A stretch of DNA of 64,000 nucleotides, taken from DASXUX01 sp036504595 (GTDB lineage Bacteria > Planctomycetota > SZUA-567 > H5-PLA8). The notes under the pieces are model-generated. The model made no database searches and was not told the DNA's origin. It saw only the letters and a program-made list of their open reading frames with translations. The position numbers were made by a program, and so were the translations under genes. This document shows positions 32,568 to 40,630 of the stretch, one piece after another. How positions within the stretch are numbered: position 1 is the first letter of the stretch; each line of letters starts with the position of its first letter. Where the stretch lies: assembly GCA_036504595.1 (NCBI GenBank), contig DASXUX010000070.1:1-64000 (forward strand), read 5' to 3'.

Positions 32568-33956
32568 TTACTTATTCTTGGCGGCTGCTTTTGGGGCGGC
32601 ACCGAACTTGCCGTTAAACCACCTGTCCCAACGGGTGGCGTCGAGGCCGAAGTCCTGGCCGGTGATGGCTTGGAGGGGCTTGAGGATCTTCAGCTTGAGG
32701 CCTTCACCGGTCTTGGTGTCGCGCATTTTGAAGATGAGCATTTCAATTGGTTCGCGCTGTTCGTCTTTGAACTTCGGGTACCACATGTAGCGCAGCCCAA
32801 AAATAGCCGCTTCCTGGACGCTGACGGCTGGGTCGTCTTCGCCGCCCTTGACCAGCAGCGCAGCGCTTTCTTTGACAGCTTTCATGTCGGGGCCGACGGC
32901 GCCGGTCCGTTCACCCTGGAGATTCAGCACGGAGGCTAGCGCGTCCATGACGGCCTGGCGCACTTCGGTTTCTTTTGAGTTTTCAATTCTGTTCCCAGCG
33001 GCCGCGGCACCGGCAGGAGGGGCCACGCCGCCCGCAGGGGCGGGCATAAAATCGAAGTACGCGCGCTTGAGCGGGTCGACGGCTTTGGCGCTGCCGATGA
33101 TGCCGAGGGCTTCGATGCCGCCTTTGACGAGCTTGTCCTCCTGGGCTTTGGCAACGAATTCGCAGATCTTGGGGAAGGCCGCGTCCGGGGCGATGCCGCT
33201 CTTGTTCTCGCGCATGAGCTGCGCCAGGACTTTCATGACGTTTACTTTCAGTTCCGGGCCGATGTCTTTGTTGTCGAGCATTTCAACGAGCTTGTTGATG
33301 GCCGGCAGCGGAAGGACGGTTTCCGTCGCGGCCTGGTTCAGCGCGTTGTAGAGCCCCGCAGCGGCGTACTCGATGACAAGGGGATCGGCATCGCTGATCA
33401 ACGGAACCAGTTCGTCGAGAGCGGTTTGCGCGCCGTAGTTGCCGATGACCAGAATGCACGCGCAGCGCAGTCCGGGGACTTCTTCTTTCTTCTTGGCGAT
33501 TTCAACGCACGTCCTGTACGCCTCGTTGGTCTCGACACTTGATTTCAGCGTGTTCTTGTAGACGTCAGCGATGGTCTTACGGATGAAGAAGTGTTCGCGC
33601 TGTTCTGGTTTGGCCGAAGCCAGCAGCGGTGTGAAAACGGGCAGGTACTTGACGAGGATTTTTTGGTCGGCATTCATCTGGAGCTTGCCGAGTGCTTCGA
33701 TGCAAGCATTTCGCAAGAACATGCTGGCCTGTTTGTTGCCCGCTATCGAGAGGAACTTTTCCACGATGCGGTTGTCCCGGACAATTGCTGCGTCGGTGAG
33801 ATCGCCCAGCTTTTCGACGGCAGTGACGCGCACACGATCGGGCTTGCCCGCCGCATCAATGATCCGCAGTTGGTCCTGCGGGGTTGGTTCTCCTGCAAAC
33901 AGCACACAGGCGCCGGCCAGTGCCAGCAGGGACAGATAGATTCGCTTCAGGTTCAT
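32568..33956 (-). CDS. Secreted HEAT-repeat protein
   Basis: The 462-residue protein has a signal peptide (Y-L-S-L-L-A-L-A-G-A-C-V-L-F-A-G) and a series of paired helices typical of HEAT repeats: V-R-V-T-A-V-E-K-L-G-D-L, F-L-R-N-A-C-I-E-A-L-G-K-L, L-V-I-E-Y-A-A-A-G-L-Y, V-K-G-G-I-E-A-L-G-I-I-G. A Pro/Ala-rich low-complexity insert (A-G-G-V-A-P-P-A-G-A-A-A-A-G) divides the array near residue 318. It is presumably a periplasmic scaffold for protein-protein contacts. It ends W-F-N-G-K-F-G-A-A-P-K-A-A-A-K, a form seen in other planctomycete HEAT proteins. No partner gene is adjacent. Confidence 0.82.
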   Translation of the reverse strand: MNLKRIYLSLLALAGACVLFAGEPTPQDQLRIIDAAGKPDRVRVTAVEKLGDLTDAAIVRDNRIVEKFLSIAGNKQASMFLRNACIEALGKLQMNADQKILVKYLPVFTPLLASAKPEQREHFFIRKTIADVYKNTLKSSVETNEAYRTCVEIAKKKEEVPGLRCACILVIGNYGAQTALDELVPLISDADPLVIEYAAAGLYNALNQAATETVLPLPAINKLVEMLDNKDIGPELKVNVMKVLAQLMRENKSGIAPDAAFPKICEFVAKAQEDKLVKGGIEALGIIGSAKAVDPLKRAYFDFMPAPAGGVAPPAGAAAAGNRIENSKETEVRQAVMDALASVLNLQGERTGAVGPDMKAVKESAALLVKGGEDDPAVSVQEAAIFGLRYMWYPKFKDEQREPIEMLIFKMRDTKTGEGLKLKILKPLQAITGQDFGLDATRWDRWFNGKFGAAPKAAAKNK

Positions 33957-34312
33957 CGCACCCTCTCTTTCTGCTTTAAGTCACGCCCCCGAATTTAGGA
34001 TCGGGGGAGAAAGACTTCAGTCCGCGGCGCGCCGCCTGAAGTTCAGCCGTATGACGGCAGACCGTGAAGAAGACTGCAAGTTTTGTACGGGAATTCGGGA
34101 TTCGCTTCAAACGCCAAAAACGGTGAGTGGTGGAGAGGTGAGTGGTGATTGGTACTTGGTACATGGTGCCTGGTGCGAATGATTTGTCCCCCTCACCCCT
34201 AACCCCTCTCCCTCGCGGGGGAGAGGGGAACCGAACGGCACGCTTGAGTTCGCCGCAAAAGGACGCGGCGAACACAAACGTGCCACCCTGCGGGGGAGAG
34301 GGGAACCGGAGC
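33957..34312. repeat. 356-base gap filled with families B and C repeats
   Basis: No gene is seen. The stretch contains GTGAGTGGTG-type words at 34122-34151 and GGTACTTGGTAC words at 34147-34173. A family C hairpin (CCCTCTCCCTCGCGGGGGAG) lies at 34189-34231, a family B inverted repeat at 34237-34285 and another half of family C at 34288-34311. The flanking genes are on the same strand, so the gap also holds the promoter of the HEAT gene. Confidence 0.75.
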
Positions 34313-35158
34313 TCACATTCGCTTCAAGTAGGCCTGCACTTCACGGAAGTAGCGGAACTGTTTCTCAAGATGGCGGAAGTCGCGGCCGTGCATGTTGCGG
34401 CGGCCGTCGTCTTTGCGTCCGATGCCCAGGAATTTGTGCAGCAGCTCATGATACATCAGGTAGTCGATCACGATCTCGGGCACTTTGGGCGAATCAAAAA
34501 CCTGGCTGACGATCAGGCGGTCGGCGCGTTCCTGGTAGCTGCCGAGGATGCGGCGCGCTCGCACGGGGCTCCAGCAGAGCTCCGGTTTCTGGATCTGCGA
34601 TTTGAAGTACTCGCGGTTGACCCGGTCGAAGCTTGCCGCGAGGGAATGGACGCGGCCGGAGTCGGGCAGGGCCATGCGGTGGCTCTTGCGGGCTCCAGGC
34701 AGATCGAAGTCTGTCTGCGGGATCGCGCGGACGAACTGGTCGTATTCCACGCGTGGCAGAGCGCGGCGCTGATCGCGGCGGCTGATCAGCATCAGTTGCG
34801 CGGCCTGGCGAAGGACGTCTTCAGAGGCGCTGCGGAAGGCCTGGTGAAGTTTCACCTGCGCCATACCGCGGCGGCTGATCCTGAAACTGTAGAGCGTCGA
34901 ACGAAAGGGCTTAAAACACATTTTGACGGATCGGACGCGTTCAGCGGCCCACTGCCGAGCCACTTGGTCGAAGATTTCCGCCGCGCGGGATTCAGTCATG
35001 AATGCCGGATCCTGGCGCAGAGAGGCGGCGCAGGACGGGGCGATGGCGCGGCCGGCGACGTCCGGCTTCGATGTTGGCGCCGCGGGAGTGTTGGCGGCGA
35101 ACTCAAAGAAGAGTTGGTCGGGGTCGTCGGGAATTGTCTTTTCGACGGGTTTCTTCAC
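34313..35158 (-). CDS. SprT-like zinc metalloprotease domain protein
   Basis: The 281-residue protein has a low-complexity N-terminal 60 residues and a C-terminal SprT-like domain. That domain opens with F-D-R-V-N-R-E-Y-F, continues with P-E-L-C-W-S-P and R-R-I-L-G-S-Y, then the H-E-L-L-H zinc motif (Y-H-E-L-L-H-K-F-L-G) and a further His in H-G-R-D-F-R-H-L-E. The arrangement is that of SprT/WSS1-like peptidases; the substrate is unknown and no signal peptide is present. The upstream boundary runs into repeat family B, so the true start could also be the internal ATG of M-T-E-S-R-A-A-E-I-F. Confidence 0.8.
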   Translation of the reverse strand: MKKPVEKTIPDDPDQLFFEFAANTPAAPTSKPDVAGRAIAPSCAASLRQDPAFMTESRAAEIFDQVARQWAAERVRSVKMCFKPFRSTLYSFRISRRGMAQVKLHQAFRSASEDVLRQAAQLMLISRRDQRRALPRVEYDQFVRAIPQTDFDLPGARKSHRMALPDSGRVHSLAASFDRVNREYFKSQIQKPELCWSPVRARRILGSYQERADRLIVSQVFDSPKVPEIVIDYLMYHELLHKFLGIGRKDDGRRNMHGRDFRHLEKQFRYFREVQAYLKRM

Positions 35159-35662
35159 GCGATCGCCTTTCTGGTGGCACGCTTACGTTCGCGCGTTTTT
35201 TGCGCGAACTTAAGCGTGCGCTCGTCAGTCATTCGTTGCACGCATGAACTCGCGCAAAACGGACGGCGCTGGACTGGTGCCCAATCCGACTGCACGCATG
35301 AGACTGGCGCAAAAGGACGCGCTGGACTGGCACCCAATCCAACTGCACGCATGAGACTGGCGCAAAAGGACGCGCCAGTCGCATGCGTGCCACTATGCGT
35401 GCCACACTTCGCACGGATGAGTCCGCGCCAAAAGGTCGGCGCGGACGCATCCGTGGCACCATGCGAAGCAGAATCGTTATAGCACTTTTTCACTTTGGCG
35501 TCCCGAAACGAAGCAGCGACTGTATCTTTTTTAACTCTTGACGAATTTTCCTGCTGCCTTAAACGTAGAATATAACGATCAAGTAAATGCAGGCTTGGGC
35601 CTACGCCCGGCCTGTATAAGGCTTGGCCGTGCTGGAGGGGGAGGAATCCGAGGGCCGGACGC
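35159..35662. repeat. 504-base gap with a dense array of family B hairpins
   Basis: No gene is seen. A hairpin with arms GGTGGCACGCTTACGTTCGC and its partner occupies 35173-35219. Two near-identical units of about 51 bases sharing CTGCACGCATGAGACTGGCG follow in tandem at 35274-35375. A further hairpin (GCACGGATGAGTCCGCGCC and its complement) lies at 35410-35459. The right part, 35470-35660, is A/T-richer and contains TTGACG (35538) and a TATAAC (35571), but their spacing is too long for a convincing promoter. Confidence 0.75.
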
Positions 35663-36154
35663 GTGCGTAAACGTAGTGCTCGTAAATCCAGAAGCAACAT
35701 GGTGTTGGACCTGCGCAAGCTGTACGTCGGCGGGTTGAGCTGTGATTTGTTCAAGGCCATTGACCTGCCCATTCCGAGCGAATCCGAGGTCGAGGTTGAC
35801 ATCTGCGAACAAGTCCTTCGGGCGAATCCGAACCACTTTGAGGCGCTGGTCCTGCTTGGCGACAATTACACGCGGCGGGGCGAGTACGCCAAGGGCTTGG
35901 AACTGGACCTGCGCCTTTCACGCATCAAACCGGAGAACAAACTGATTCGGTACAATCTGGCCTGCTCCTACGCTCTGACCGGTGAAAAAGAGAAGGCTTT
36001 GTCGTGCCTCAACAAAGCCGTCGAACTGGGCTACGACGATGTCGAGCACCTCCGCCAGGATCGCGATCTGGAAGGCCTGAAGGGCGACCCGCGATTTTTG
36101 AACATCGTCAAGAAGCTCGCGTCCACGCAACACCAGGTTCAAGACTCCTTCTGA
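35663..36154 (+). CDS. TPR-repeat protein
   Basis: The 163-residue protein contains two to three tetratricopeptide units: E-Q-V-L-R-A-N-P-N-H-F-E-A-L-V-L-L-G, then Y-A-K-G-L-E-L-D-L-R-L, and Y-N-L-A-C-S-Y-A-L-T-G-E-K-E-K-A-L with L-N-K-A-V-E-L-G-Y. It ends L-K-G-D-P-R-F-L-N-I-V-K-K-L, the usual closing helix of short TPR proteins. It lacks a signal peptide and is presumably cytosolic. Start choice is uncertain: a GTG at 35663 gives a basic N-terminus, while an ATG at 35699 (M-V-L-D-L-R) would also work. Confidence 0.82.
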   Translation: MRKRSARKSRSNMVLDLRKLYVGGLSCDLFKAIDLPIPSESEVEVDICEQVLRANPNHFEALVLLGDNYTRRGEYAKGLELDLRLSRIKPENKLIRYNLACSYALTGEKEKALSCLNKAVELGYDDVEHLRQDRDLEGLKGDPRFLNIVKKLASTQHQVQDSF

Positions 36155-36298
36155 CCGGTGAAGCGGCTCGTCTCCTCGGCCCTCTGCCCAATTAAGTCTT
36201 GCCAAACAACAGTCCTGCGCCAGAATGCGAACTGGCGCGCTTTTATTTATCGGCAAATGCTACGCGCCGGTTGAGGTCTTGGCGGAGGGGAATACAGG

Positions 36299-36475
36299 AT
36301 GTGCGTATCATTTCGTCGTTTGAAAGTTGCCGCACTTGCCGCCGTGGGTTGCGCGCTGCTGCTGAGCGCCGGGTGCAAGCGCAGTGAGGAAGCCATGGAC
36401 GACCGGCCGCTGGAGAAGCGGTCCTTTATGGAAACGGTCAAGCCGGACGACCGGAAGGACGCGTTCAGGCCGTGA
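36299..36475 (+). CDS. Small predicted lipoprotein (58 residues)
   Basis: The frame encodes a basic start (M-C-V-S-F-R-R-L-K), a hydrophobic segment (V-A-A-L-A-A-V-G-C-A-L-L-L) and a lipobox L-S-A-G-C, followed by a 35-residue charged tail (K-R-S-E-E-A-M-D-D-R-P). A strong GGAGGGG ribosome binding site precedes the ATG. The mature lipoprotein would be only about 34 residues; no family is recognised. The stop codon merges with a low-complexity repeat. Confidence 0.7.
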   Translation: MCVSFRRLKVAALAAVGCALLLSAGCKRSEEAMDDRPLEKRSFMETVKPDDRKDAFRP

Positions 36476-36476
36476 G

Positions 36477-36536
36477 AGGCTTGAGACGTGAGGCTTGAGA
36501 CTTGAGGCTTGAGGCTTGAGACTTGAGGCTTGAGGA
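36477..36536. repeat. Imperfect tandem GAGGCTTGAGACTT repeat
   Basis: Seven- to fourteen-base words (GAGGCTT, GAGACTT) repeat head to tail for about 60 bases. The same words recur at 39043-39075, directly after the stop of the M48 gene. Confidence 0.8.
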
Positions 36537-36569
36537 ACGGCTCGGCGTCTCACTGCATCCGTAACAGCG

Positions 36570-37352
36570 TTATAATCTTCGCAGGTGAAAGCCTCCATCC
36601 ACATCGAAAACCTGGCCGGTTGAATAGGGGAAATCACCGCGCAGAATGGCGGCGACGCAGGCGCCGATGTCTTCGGGCTGGCCCCAGCGGTGGATTGGAG
36701 CGAGGCCCTCGGCCAGAAGTTTGTCATACTTGGCTTTCACGGAACCGGTCATGTCCGTGGCGATGACGCCAGGGCGGACTTCGTGGACGAAGATGTTTTC
36801 TTCTGCCAGACGGGTGGCAAAAAGTTTGGTCATCATCGAAATGCCGGCTTTGCTGATGCAGTAATCGCCGCGATTGACTGAAGCGGCGTAGGCGCTGATC
36901 GAAGAAATATTGACGATGTAGCCGCGCTCGATCGTGCCCTCCTGCCGCAGCTTGATCATGGTTTGAGCGGCCAGTTGCGAAAGGAAGTACGGGCCCTTCA
37001 GGTTGATCGCGATCAGGCGGTCGAAGCTGCTTTCGCTGGCTTCCAGCAAGTCGGCTCGAACCTCAGGCGCAACGCCGGCGTTGTTCACCAGGGCATCCAG
37101 GCGTCCGAACCGTTGGAGCATGAAGCCCATCAGATACTTGCGCTGCGAAGTGTTGGCGACGTCGGCTTGAACGGCTTCGGCCTGGCCGCCGGCCTGCTGA
37201 ATCAGATCCACGGTCTCCTGGGCGGCGGCGGCGTTGGCGGTGTAGTTGATGCCGACGCGCCAGCCGAGTTTTGCGAGCGCCAGCGAGATGCCCCGCCCGA
37301 TGCCGCGGGAGCCGCCGGTGACGAGTGCGGCGGGTAATTTGGAATTTTCCAC
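36570..37352 (-). CDS. Short-chain dehydrogenase/reductase (FabG-like)
   Basis: The 260-residue protein has the classical SDR pattern: T-G-G-S-R-G-I-G cofactor motif near residues 11-18, N-N-A-G, catalytic Ser in N-I-S-S-I-S-A-Y, the Y-x-x-x-K pair in Y-C-I-S-K-A-G, and P-G-V-I-A-T-D-M. It ends with V-F-D-V-D-G-G-F-H, typical of FabG-like 3-ketoacyl or sugar reductases. The GTG at 37352 is preferred because GGAGG sits seven bases upstream. The longer frame upstream consists of dispersed repeat. The substrate cannot be told; it is not in a fatty-acid cluster. Confidence 0.9.
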   Translation of the reverse strand: MENSKLPAALVTGGSRGIGRGISLALAKLGWRVGINYTANAAAAQETVDLIQQAGGQAEAVQADVANTSQRKYLMGFMLQRFGRLDALVNNAGVAPEVRADLLEASESSFDRLIAINLKGPYFLSQLAAQTMIKLRQEGTIERGYIVNISSISAYAASVNRGDYCISKAGISMMTKLFATRLAEENIFVHEVRPGVIATDMTGSVKAKYDKLLAEGLAPIHRWGQPEDIGACVAAILRGDFPYSTGQVFDVDGGFHLRRL

Positions 37353-37373
37353 GAATACCTCCTCGGATATCTC

Positions 37374-37545
37374 GATTGCGGATTGCGGAATTCGGATTGC
37401 GGATTGAACGGCAACGGCTTTCAACACAGAGGCATAGAGAACACAGAGGACACAGAGTTTATTAGGTTCTTTTTTCTCGGCGTCCTCTGCGACCTCCGCG
37501 GTGAGCAGTTCAATCCGCAATCCGCGATCGGAAATCCGCAATTAC
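37374..37545. repeat. Nested inverted repeats of GCGGATTGCGGATT and ACACAGAGGACACAGAG words
   Basis: GATTGCGGATTGCGG words at 37374-37408 are mirrored by CCGCAATCCGC words at 37512-37545. Inside them, AACACAGAGGACACAGAG at about 37425-37458 is partly mirrored by CGTCCTCTGCGACCTCCGCG at 37480-37499. The pair separates two divergent genes. Confidence 0.75.
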
Positions 37546-37635
37546 ACTACTTTCCCCTGACCTCAGATCCCGTATCATGGGCGCCAGTGGCGAGGTTGTT
37601 CTAATCCAAAGCTGGAAATCTGAAATCCAAAATCG

Positions 37636-39045
37636 ATGCGGATTCCCTTTGATCTGATTGCTGCCATCTTCTGCGCTGAAGGCGTTGGCCGGTACCTGGA
37701 CCTGAAATATCACGGCACTCAGCCGGCGTTTATGTCATCCGGCCGGATGATGCTGTCCTGGCTGGGGCTGCTGCTGGTCGCATGGCTCAGCAACGAACTG
37801 GTCGTTCGCGATGTCGAATGGCGCACGCGCTTCGGCTTTCTCCCGTCTGGGTATAAGACGCGATCGCACCCGCTGGTCACGTTCAACCGGATGACGCTGG
37901 TGGCTCAAGCGCTCACGGTGGGACTCTATTCGGGCATCCTGTATCTCACCCAATGGCCGCTCTGGGTGATGCGCTGGCCGGCGTGGCTCGGGATTTATGC
38001 CGATGCGAAACTGGCCCATCTGCGGCTGAGCGACAGCATGATCGCGTCGGTGTTGTTGAACACGGGTCCATTTCTGCTGGCGATGCTGATTTCGTGGCTG
38101 CCGCGGCGGCGGCTGATCAGCGGGATTCGCGGGCGGAAGGTGCCGCTGTGGGCATACTTGAGTTCCGAGGCGCGGCTGACCTGGCTGCCGCTGGTGCTGG
38201 TTGCGTTCGGGACCGTGATTCGCGACGTTTCGGAGATCTTGCCGAAGGACTACACGGAGTGGTCGAGCCGGCCTGGAATCGATATCCTTTTGACGGTGCT
38301 GTCGATGGGGGCTCTGTGGACTATCGGGCTGCCGCAACTGGTGATCTGGGTCTGGCAGTGCAAGCCGTTGCCGGACGGCGAACTGAAGGACCGGCTGGTG
38401 GCGCTGGCGCAACGTTCCGGTGTGAAGGCTCGAGAGATTCTAGTGTGGGGTTCGCGCGAATCAGCTCTGCTGAACGCGTGCGTGCTGGGCGCATGGTCGC
38501 GTTACCGCTACGTGCTGATCAGCCCGGCTCTGGTGGATGAACTTGGCTTGGAGGAGACTGAGGCCGTATTGGCTCACGAACTGGGCCATGCGCGTTACGG
38601 GCATCTGTCGCTGCTCTTTGTGTTGATGCTCTGCATCTCCGCAGTGATCAGTCCGGTGCTGGACGCGTTGCCGGAGAACTGGCGGCAGTCGCCGCTGGCT
38701 CAAGGAGCCTGTGCATTGGCGCTGCTGGTCTTTTCCATCCGGGTCTTCTATGGCACGATTATGCGGCAGTGCGAGCGCGAGGCGGACCTGGCGAGCGCGG
38801 AGCTGATGGGGACGCCACGGCCGCTGGTGAACGCTCTGGAGCGGCTGGCGATGATCACCGGCAACATTCGCAAGGTGTGGTCCTGGCATCATGGCTCGAC
38901 GGCCGAGCGTGTTGAGGCCGTCACGCGGCTCAGCGGCGATCCGGTGAGCAGCCGGCGCTTCCATGCGCGCTTGCGATGGCTGCGGATAGCTCTTACGCTG
39001 CTGACCGTGGCAGTGCTGGGGGTGGAGCTGTTTGTGAAGCTTTAG
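37636..39045 (+). CDS. Membrane-bound M48 family metalloprotease
   Basis: The 469-residue protein has an N-terminal membrane region with about five helices (residues 36-52, 88-108, 132-155, 180-197, 215-240), then a catalytic domain with H314-E-L-G-H318 (V-L-A-H-E-L-G-H-A-R-Y-G-H). The third ligand Glu is in C-E-R-E-A-D-L-A-S-A. The R-Y-V-L-I-S-P-A-L-V-D-E strand is the usual M48 lead-in. Membrane helices flank the active site, as in CAAX-protease/HtpX relatives, so it probably cleaves membrane or misfolded proteins. It appears monocistronic; the upstream gap holds repeats. Confidence 0.9.
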   Translation: MRIPFDLIAAIFCAEGVGRYLDLKYHGTQPAFMSSGRMMLSWLGLLLVAWLSNELVVRDVEWRTRFGFLPSGYKTRSHPLVTFNRMTLVAQALTVGLYSGILYLTQWPLWVMRWPAWLGIYADAKLAHLRLSDSMIASVLLNTGPFLLAMLISWLPRRRLISGIRGRKVPLWAYLSSEARLTWLPLVLVAFGTVIRDVSEILPKDYTEWSSRPGIDILLTVLSMGALWTIGLPQLVIWVWQCKPLPDGELKDRLVALAQRSGVKAREILVWGSRESALLNACVLGAWSRYRYVLISPALVDELGLEETEAVLAHELGHARYGHLSLLFVLMLCISAVISPVLDALPENWRQSPLAQGACALALLVFSIRVFYGTIMRQCEREADLASAELMGTPRPLVNALERLAMITGNIRKVWSWHHGSTAERVEAVTRLSGDPVSSRRFHARLRWLRIALTLLTVAVLGVELFVKL

Positions 39046-39117
39046 GCTTGAGGCTTGAGGCCTGAGACTTGAGGCGAGACACAAAAGCCCAAAGTCCATA
39101 GCCCAAAGCCCAAAGCC
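39043..39117. repeat. Low-complexity words AGGCTTGAGG and CCCAAAGCCCAAAG
   Basis: After the M48 stop codon, AGGCTTGAGGCTTGAGGCCT runs into AGCCCAAAGTCCATAGCCCA-type words up to 39117. These are the same families as at 36477-36536. Confidence 0.7.
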
Positions 39118-39191
39118 TGTTGTTGAAGGTTTTCGCGCGCGGCGCGTCATCGCTGAAAAGGTTTGTGACAGAGGCCAAGGAGGTCGTAGAC

Positions 39192-39623
39192 ATGCGCAGG
39201 ATTGTTCTACTGGCGGGAATACTCAGTTTGTCGCTGAGTCTGTTTGGGGCGGAAGAGAAAATTCGGGGCGTGCTGGAGAAGACGACCAAGGGCGGGGCGT
39301 GTGCGCAGATCACGGACGCGCTCGCCGACGTCTACTACATCACCAAGACTGACGAAGCCGAGAAGGCGATCGCCAGCTATGTCGGAAAGAACGAGAAGGT
39401 GGTGATCACCGGGACAGTCGAGAACAAAGAAGGGGATACGGCCAGCTTCTTCAACTTGAAGACCGTCGAGGCCTACAATCCGAAGATGCCGCCGGCGCCG
39501 CCTCCGCCACCACCGCCACCTCCGGTCGCCAAGCCCGAAGAGAAGAAGGACGAGGCGAAGGCACCGGACACGAAGCCTGCGGAGACCAAGCCCGCGGAAA
39601 CCAAGCCGGCGGAGAAGAAGTAG
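39192..39623 (+). CDS. Secreted small protein with polyproline and KPAE tail
   Basis: The 143-residue product has a signal peptide (R-I-V-L-L-A-G-I-L-S-L-S-L-S-L-F-G-A), a compact domain of about 75 residues (I-R-G-V-L-E-K-T-T-K, V-V-I-T-G-T-V-E-N-K-E-G) that may be an OB-like beta barrel, and a disordered tail with nine prolines in a row (P-P-P-P-P-P-P-P-P) and repeated K-P-A-E-T. The tail would span peptidoglycan or bind a partner. GGAGG precedes the ATG at 39192 by about nine bases. The family is not recognised. Confidence 0.7.
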   Translation: MRRIVLLAGILSLSLSLFGAEEKIRGVLEKTTKGGACAQITDALADVYYITKTDEAEKAIASYVGKNEKVVITGTVENKEGDTASFFNLKTVEAYNPKMPPAPPPPPPPPPVAKPEEKKDEAKAPDTKPAETKPAETKPAEKK

Positions 39624-39635
39624 GCGCGAGCGTCA

Positions 39636-39708
39636 TTGGTCATTGGTCATTAGTCATTAACTACTTACCGAACGCTTGCGCAATGACTAATGACCAATGA
39701 CTGATGAC
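39636..39708. repeat. Inverted TCATTGGTCATTAGTCATT repeat (family D)
   Basis: TCATTGGTCATTGGTCATTA words at 39636-39660 are mirrored by AATGACTAATGACCAATGAC at about 39679-39700. The same family occurs at 42500-42573, where it forms the end of a gene. Confidence 0.8.
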
Positions 39709-39755
39709 CGCCGTTCTCTGCGTCTCGGCGTCTCTGCGTTTAGGAAAGGCTCGGA

Positions 39756-40532
39756 ATGAAACTAGCCATCAGCGGCAAAGGCGGCACCGGGAAATCGACG
39801 CTGGCGGCGATGTTTGCGCATCTGGCGGTCGCTGACGGCCTGCGCGTGCTGGCGGTCGATGCCGACCCGGCGGCGAGTCTGGCGGCCGCTCTGGGGATGC
39901 CGGCGGCGCAGCGCAAGGCGATCATTCCGTTGGCGGAACGGCGGGCGCTGATCGAGGAGCGCACGGGCGCGAAGGTCAAACAGTACGGGCAAATCTTCAA
40001 GCTGAACCCGGAAGTCTCGGATATTGCCGAGAAAGAGTCGGCGCGGTTTCGCGGGATTCACTTGCTGGTTCTGGGCGCGGTCGAGCGTGGCGGGTCGGGG
40101 TGCGCGTGTCCGGAAAGCACGATCCTGAAAGCGCTGCTGAACGATATCGTTCTCTATAAAAGCGATTGCGTGATTCTGGATTTCGAGGCCGGGCTGGAGC
40201 ACCTCGGCCGCGCGACGGCTCACGGTGTGGACTTGATGCTGATCATGCTCGAACCCGGCGGCCGCGCGGTCGAGACGGCTCAGGACGTGCGGCGCATGGC
40301 CGCGGAGATTGGCGTCAAACGGACAGCGTTGGTCGGAAATAAAATCGCCAGCGCGGCGGACCAGAAGTTCCTGGAGAGCGCGTTTCCAGTGGGGGATTAT
40401 CTGGGCGCGCTGCCGTTCGATGAAACGATTCGGCGCGCGGACCGGGAGAACTTGCCGCTGATCGATATTGCACCGGCTGAGTTGGTTGCGAACTTCCGCG
40501 GGATATGGGACGCGACGAAACGGCTTTGCTAA
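39756..40532 (+). CDS. cooC: CooC/AcsF-type nickel-insertion ATPase (MinD superfamily)
   Basis: The 258-residue P-loop protein has the deviant Walker A motif of the MinD/CooC group (G7-K-G-G-T-G-K13-S-T) and the CooC signature C116-A-C118-P-E in G-G-S-G-C-A-C-P-E, which binds metal at the dimer interface. CooC and AcsF load nickel into carbon monoxide dehydrogenase or acetyl-CoA synthase. No CODH or ACS gene is in the window, so the partner must be elsewhere, or this protein serves another metalloenzyme. It converges on the methyltransferase gene through a long inverted repeat. Confidence 0.85.
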   Translation: MKLAISGKGGTGKSTLAAMFAHLAVADGLRVLAVDADPAASLAAALGMPAAQRKAIIPLAERRALIEERTGAKVKQYGQIFKLNPEVSDIAEKESARFRGIHLLVLGAVERGGSGCACPESTILKALLNDIVLYKSDCVILDFEAGLEHLGRATAHGVDLMLIMLEPGGRAVETAQDVRRMAAEIGVKRTALVGNKIASAADQKFLESAFPVGDYLGALPFDETIRRADRENLPLIDIAPAELVANFRGIWDATKRLC

Positions 40533-40606
40533 CCGCAAAGACGCAAAGGCGCAAAGAACAGATCTTGATCAAAAGAAATCCTTTGCGTCTTCGCGTCTTT
40601 GCGGTT
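40531..40606. terminator. Inverted repeat AACCGCAAAGACGCAAAGGC, possible bidirectional terminator
   Basis: Arms at 40531-40556 and 40580-40606 are near-perfect reverse complements (CCGCAAAGACGCAAAG and CTTTGCGTCTTTGCGG words). They start one base before the cooC stop is complete and separate convergent genes. It may terminate both, but it also matches a dispersed repeat style and lacks a U-run. Confidence 0.55.
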
Positions 40607-40630
40607 CAAAACGCTGTTAATGAGCCATGA

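Noticed and set aside
35274..35375. CRISPR-like repeats
   Set aside because: Only two units of about 51 bases with no unique spacers of constant length and no cas genes. They belong to hairpin family B.
35538..35576. TTGACG and TATAAC as a promoter of the TPR gene
   Set aside because: The spacing is 27 bases (22 to the alternative TAGAAT), too far from 17 to support a promoter call.
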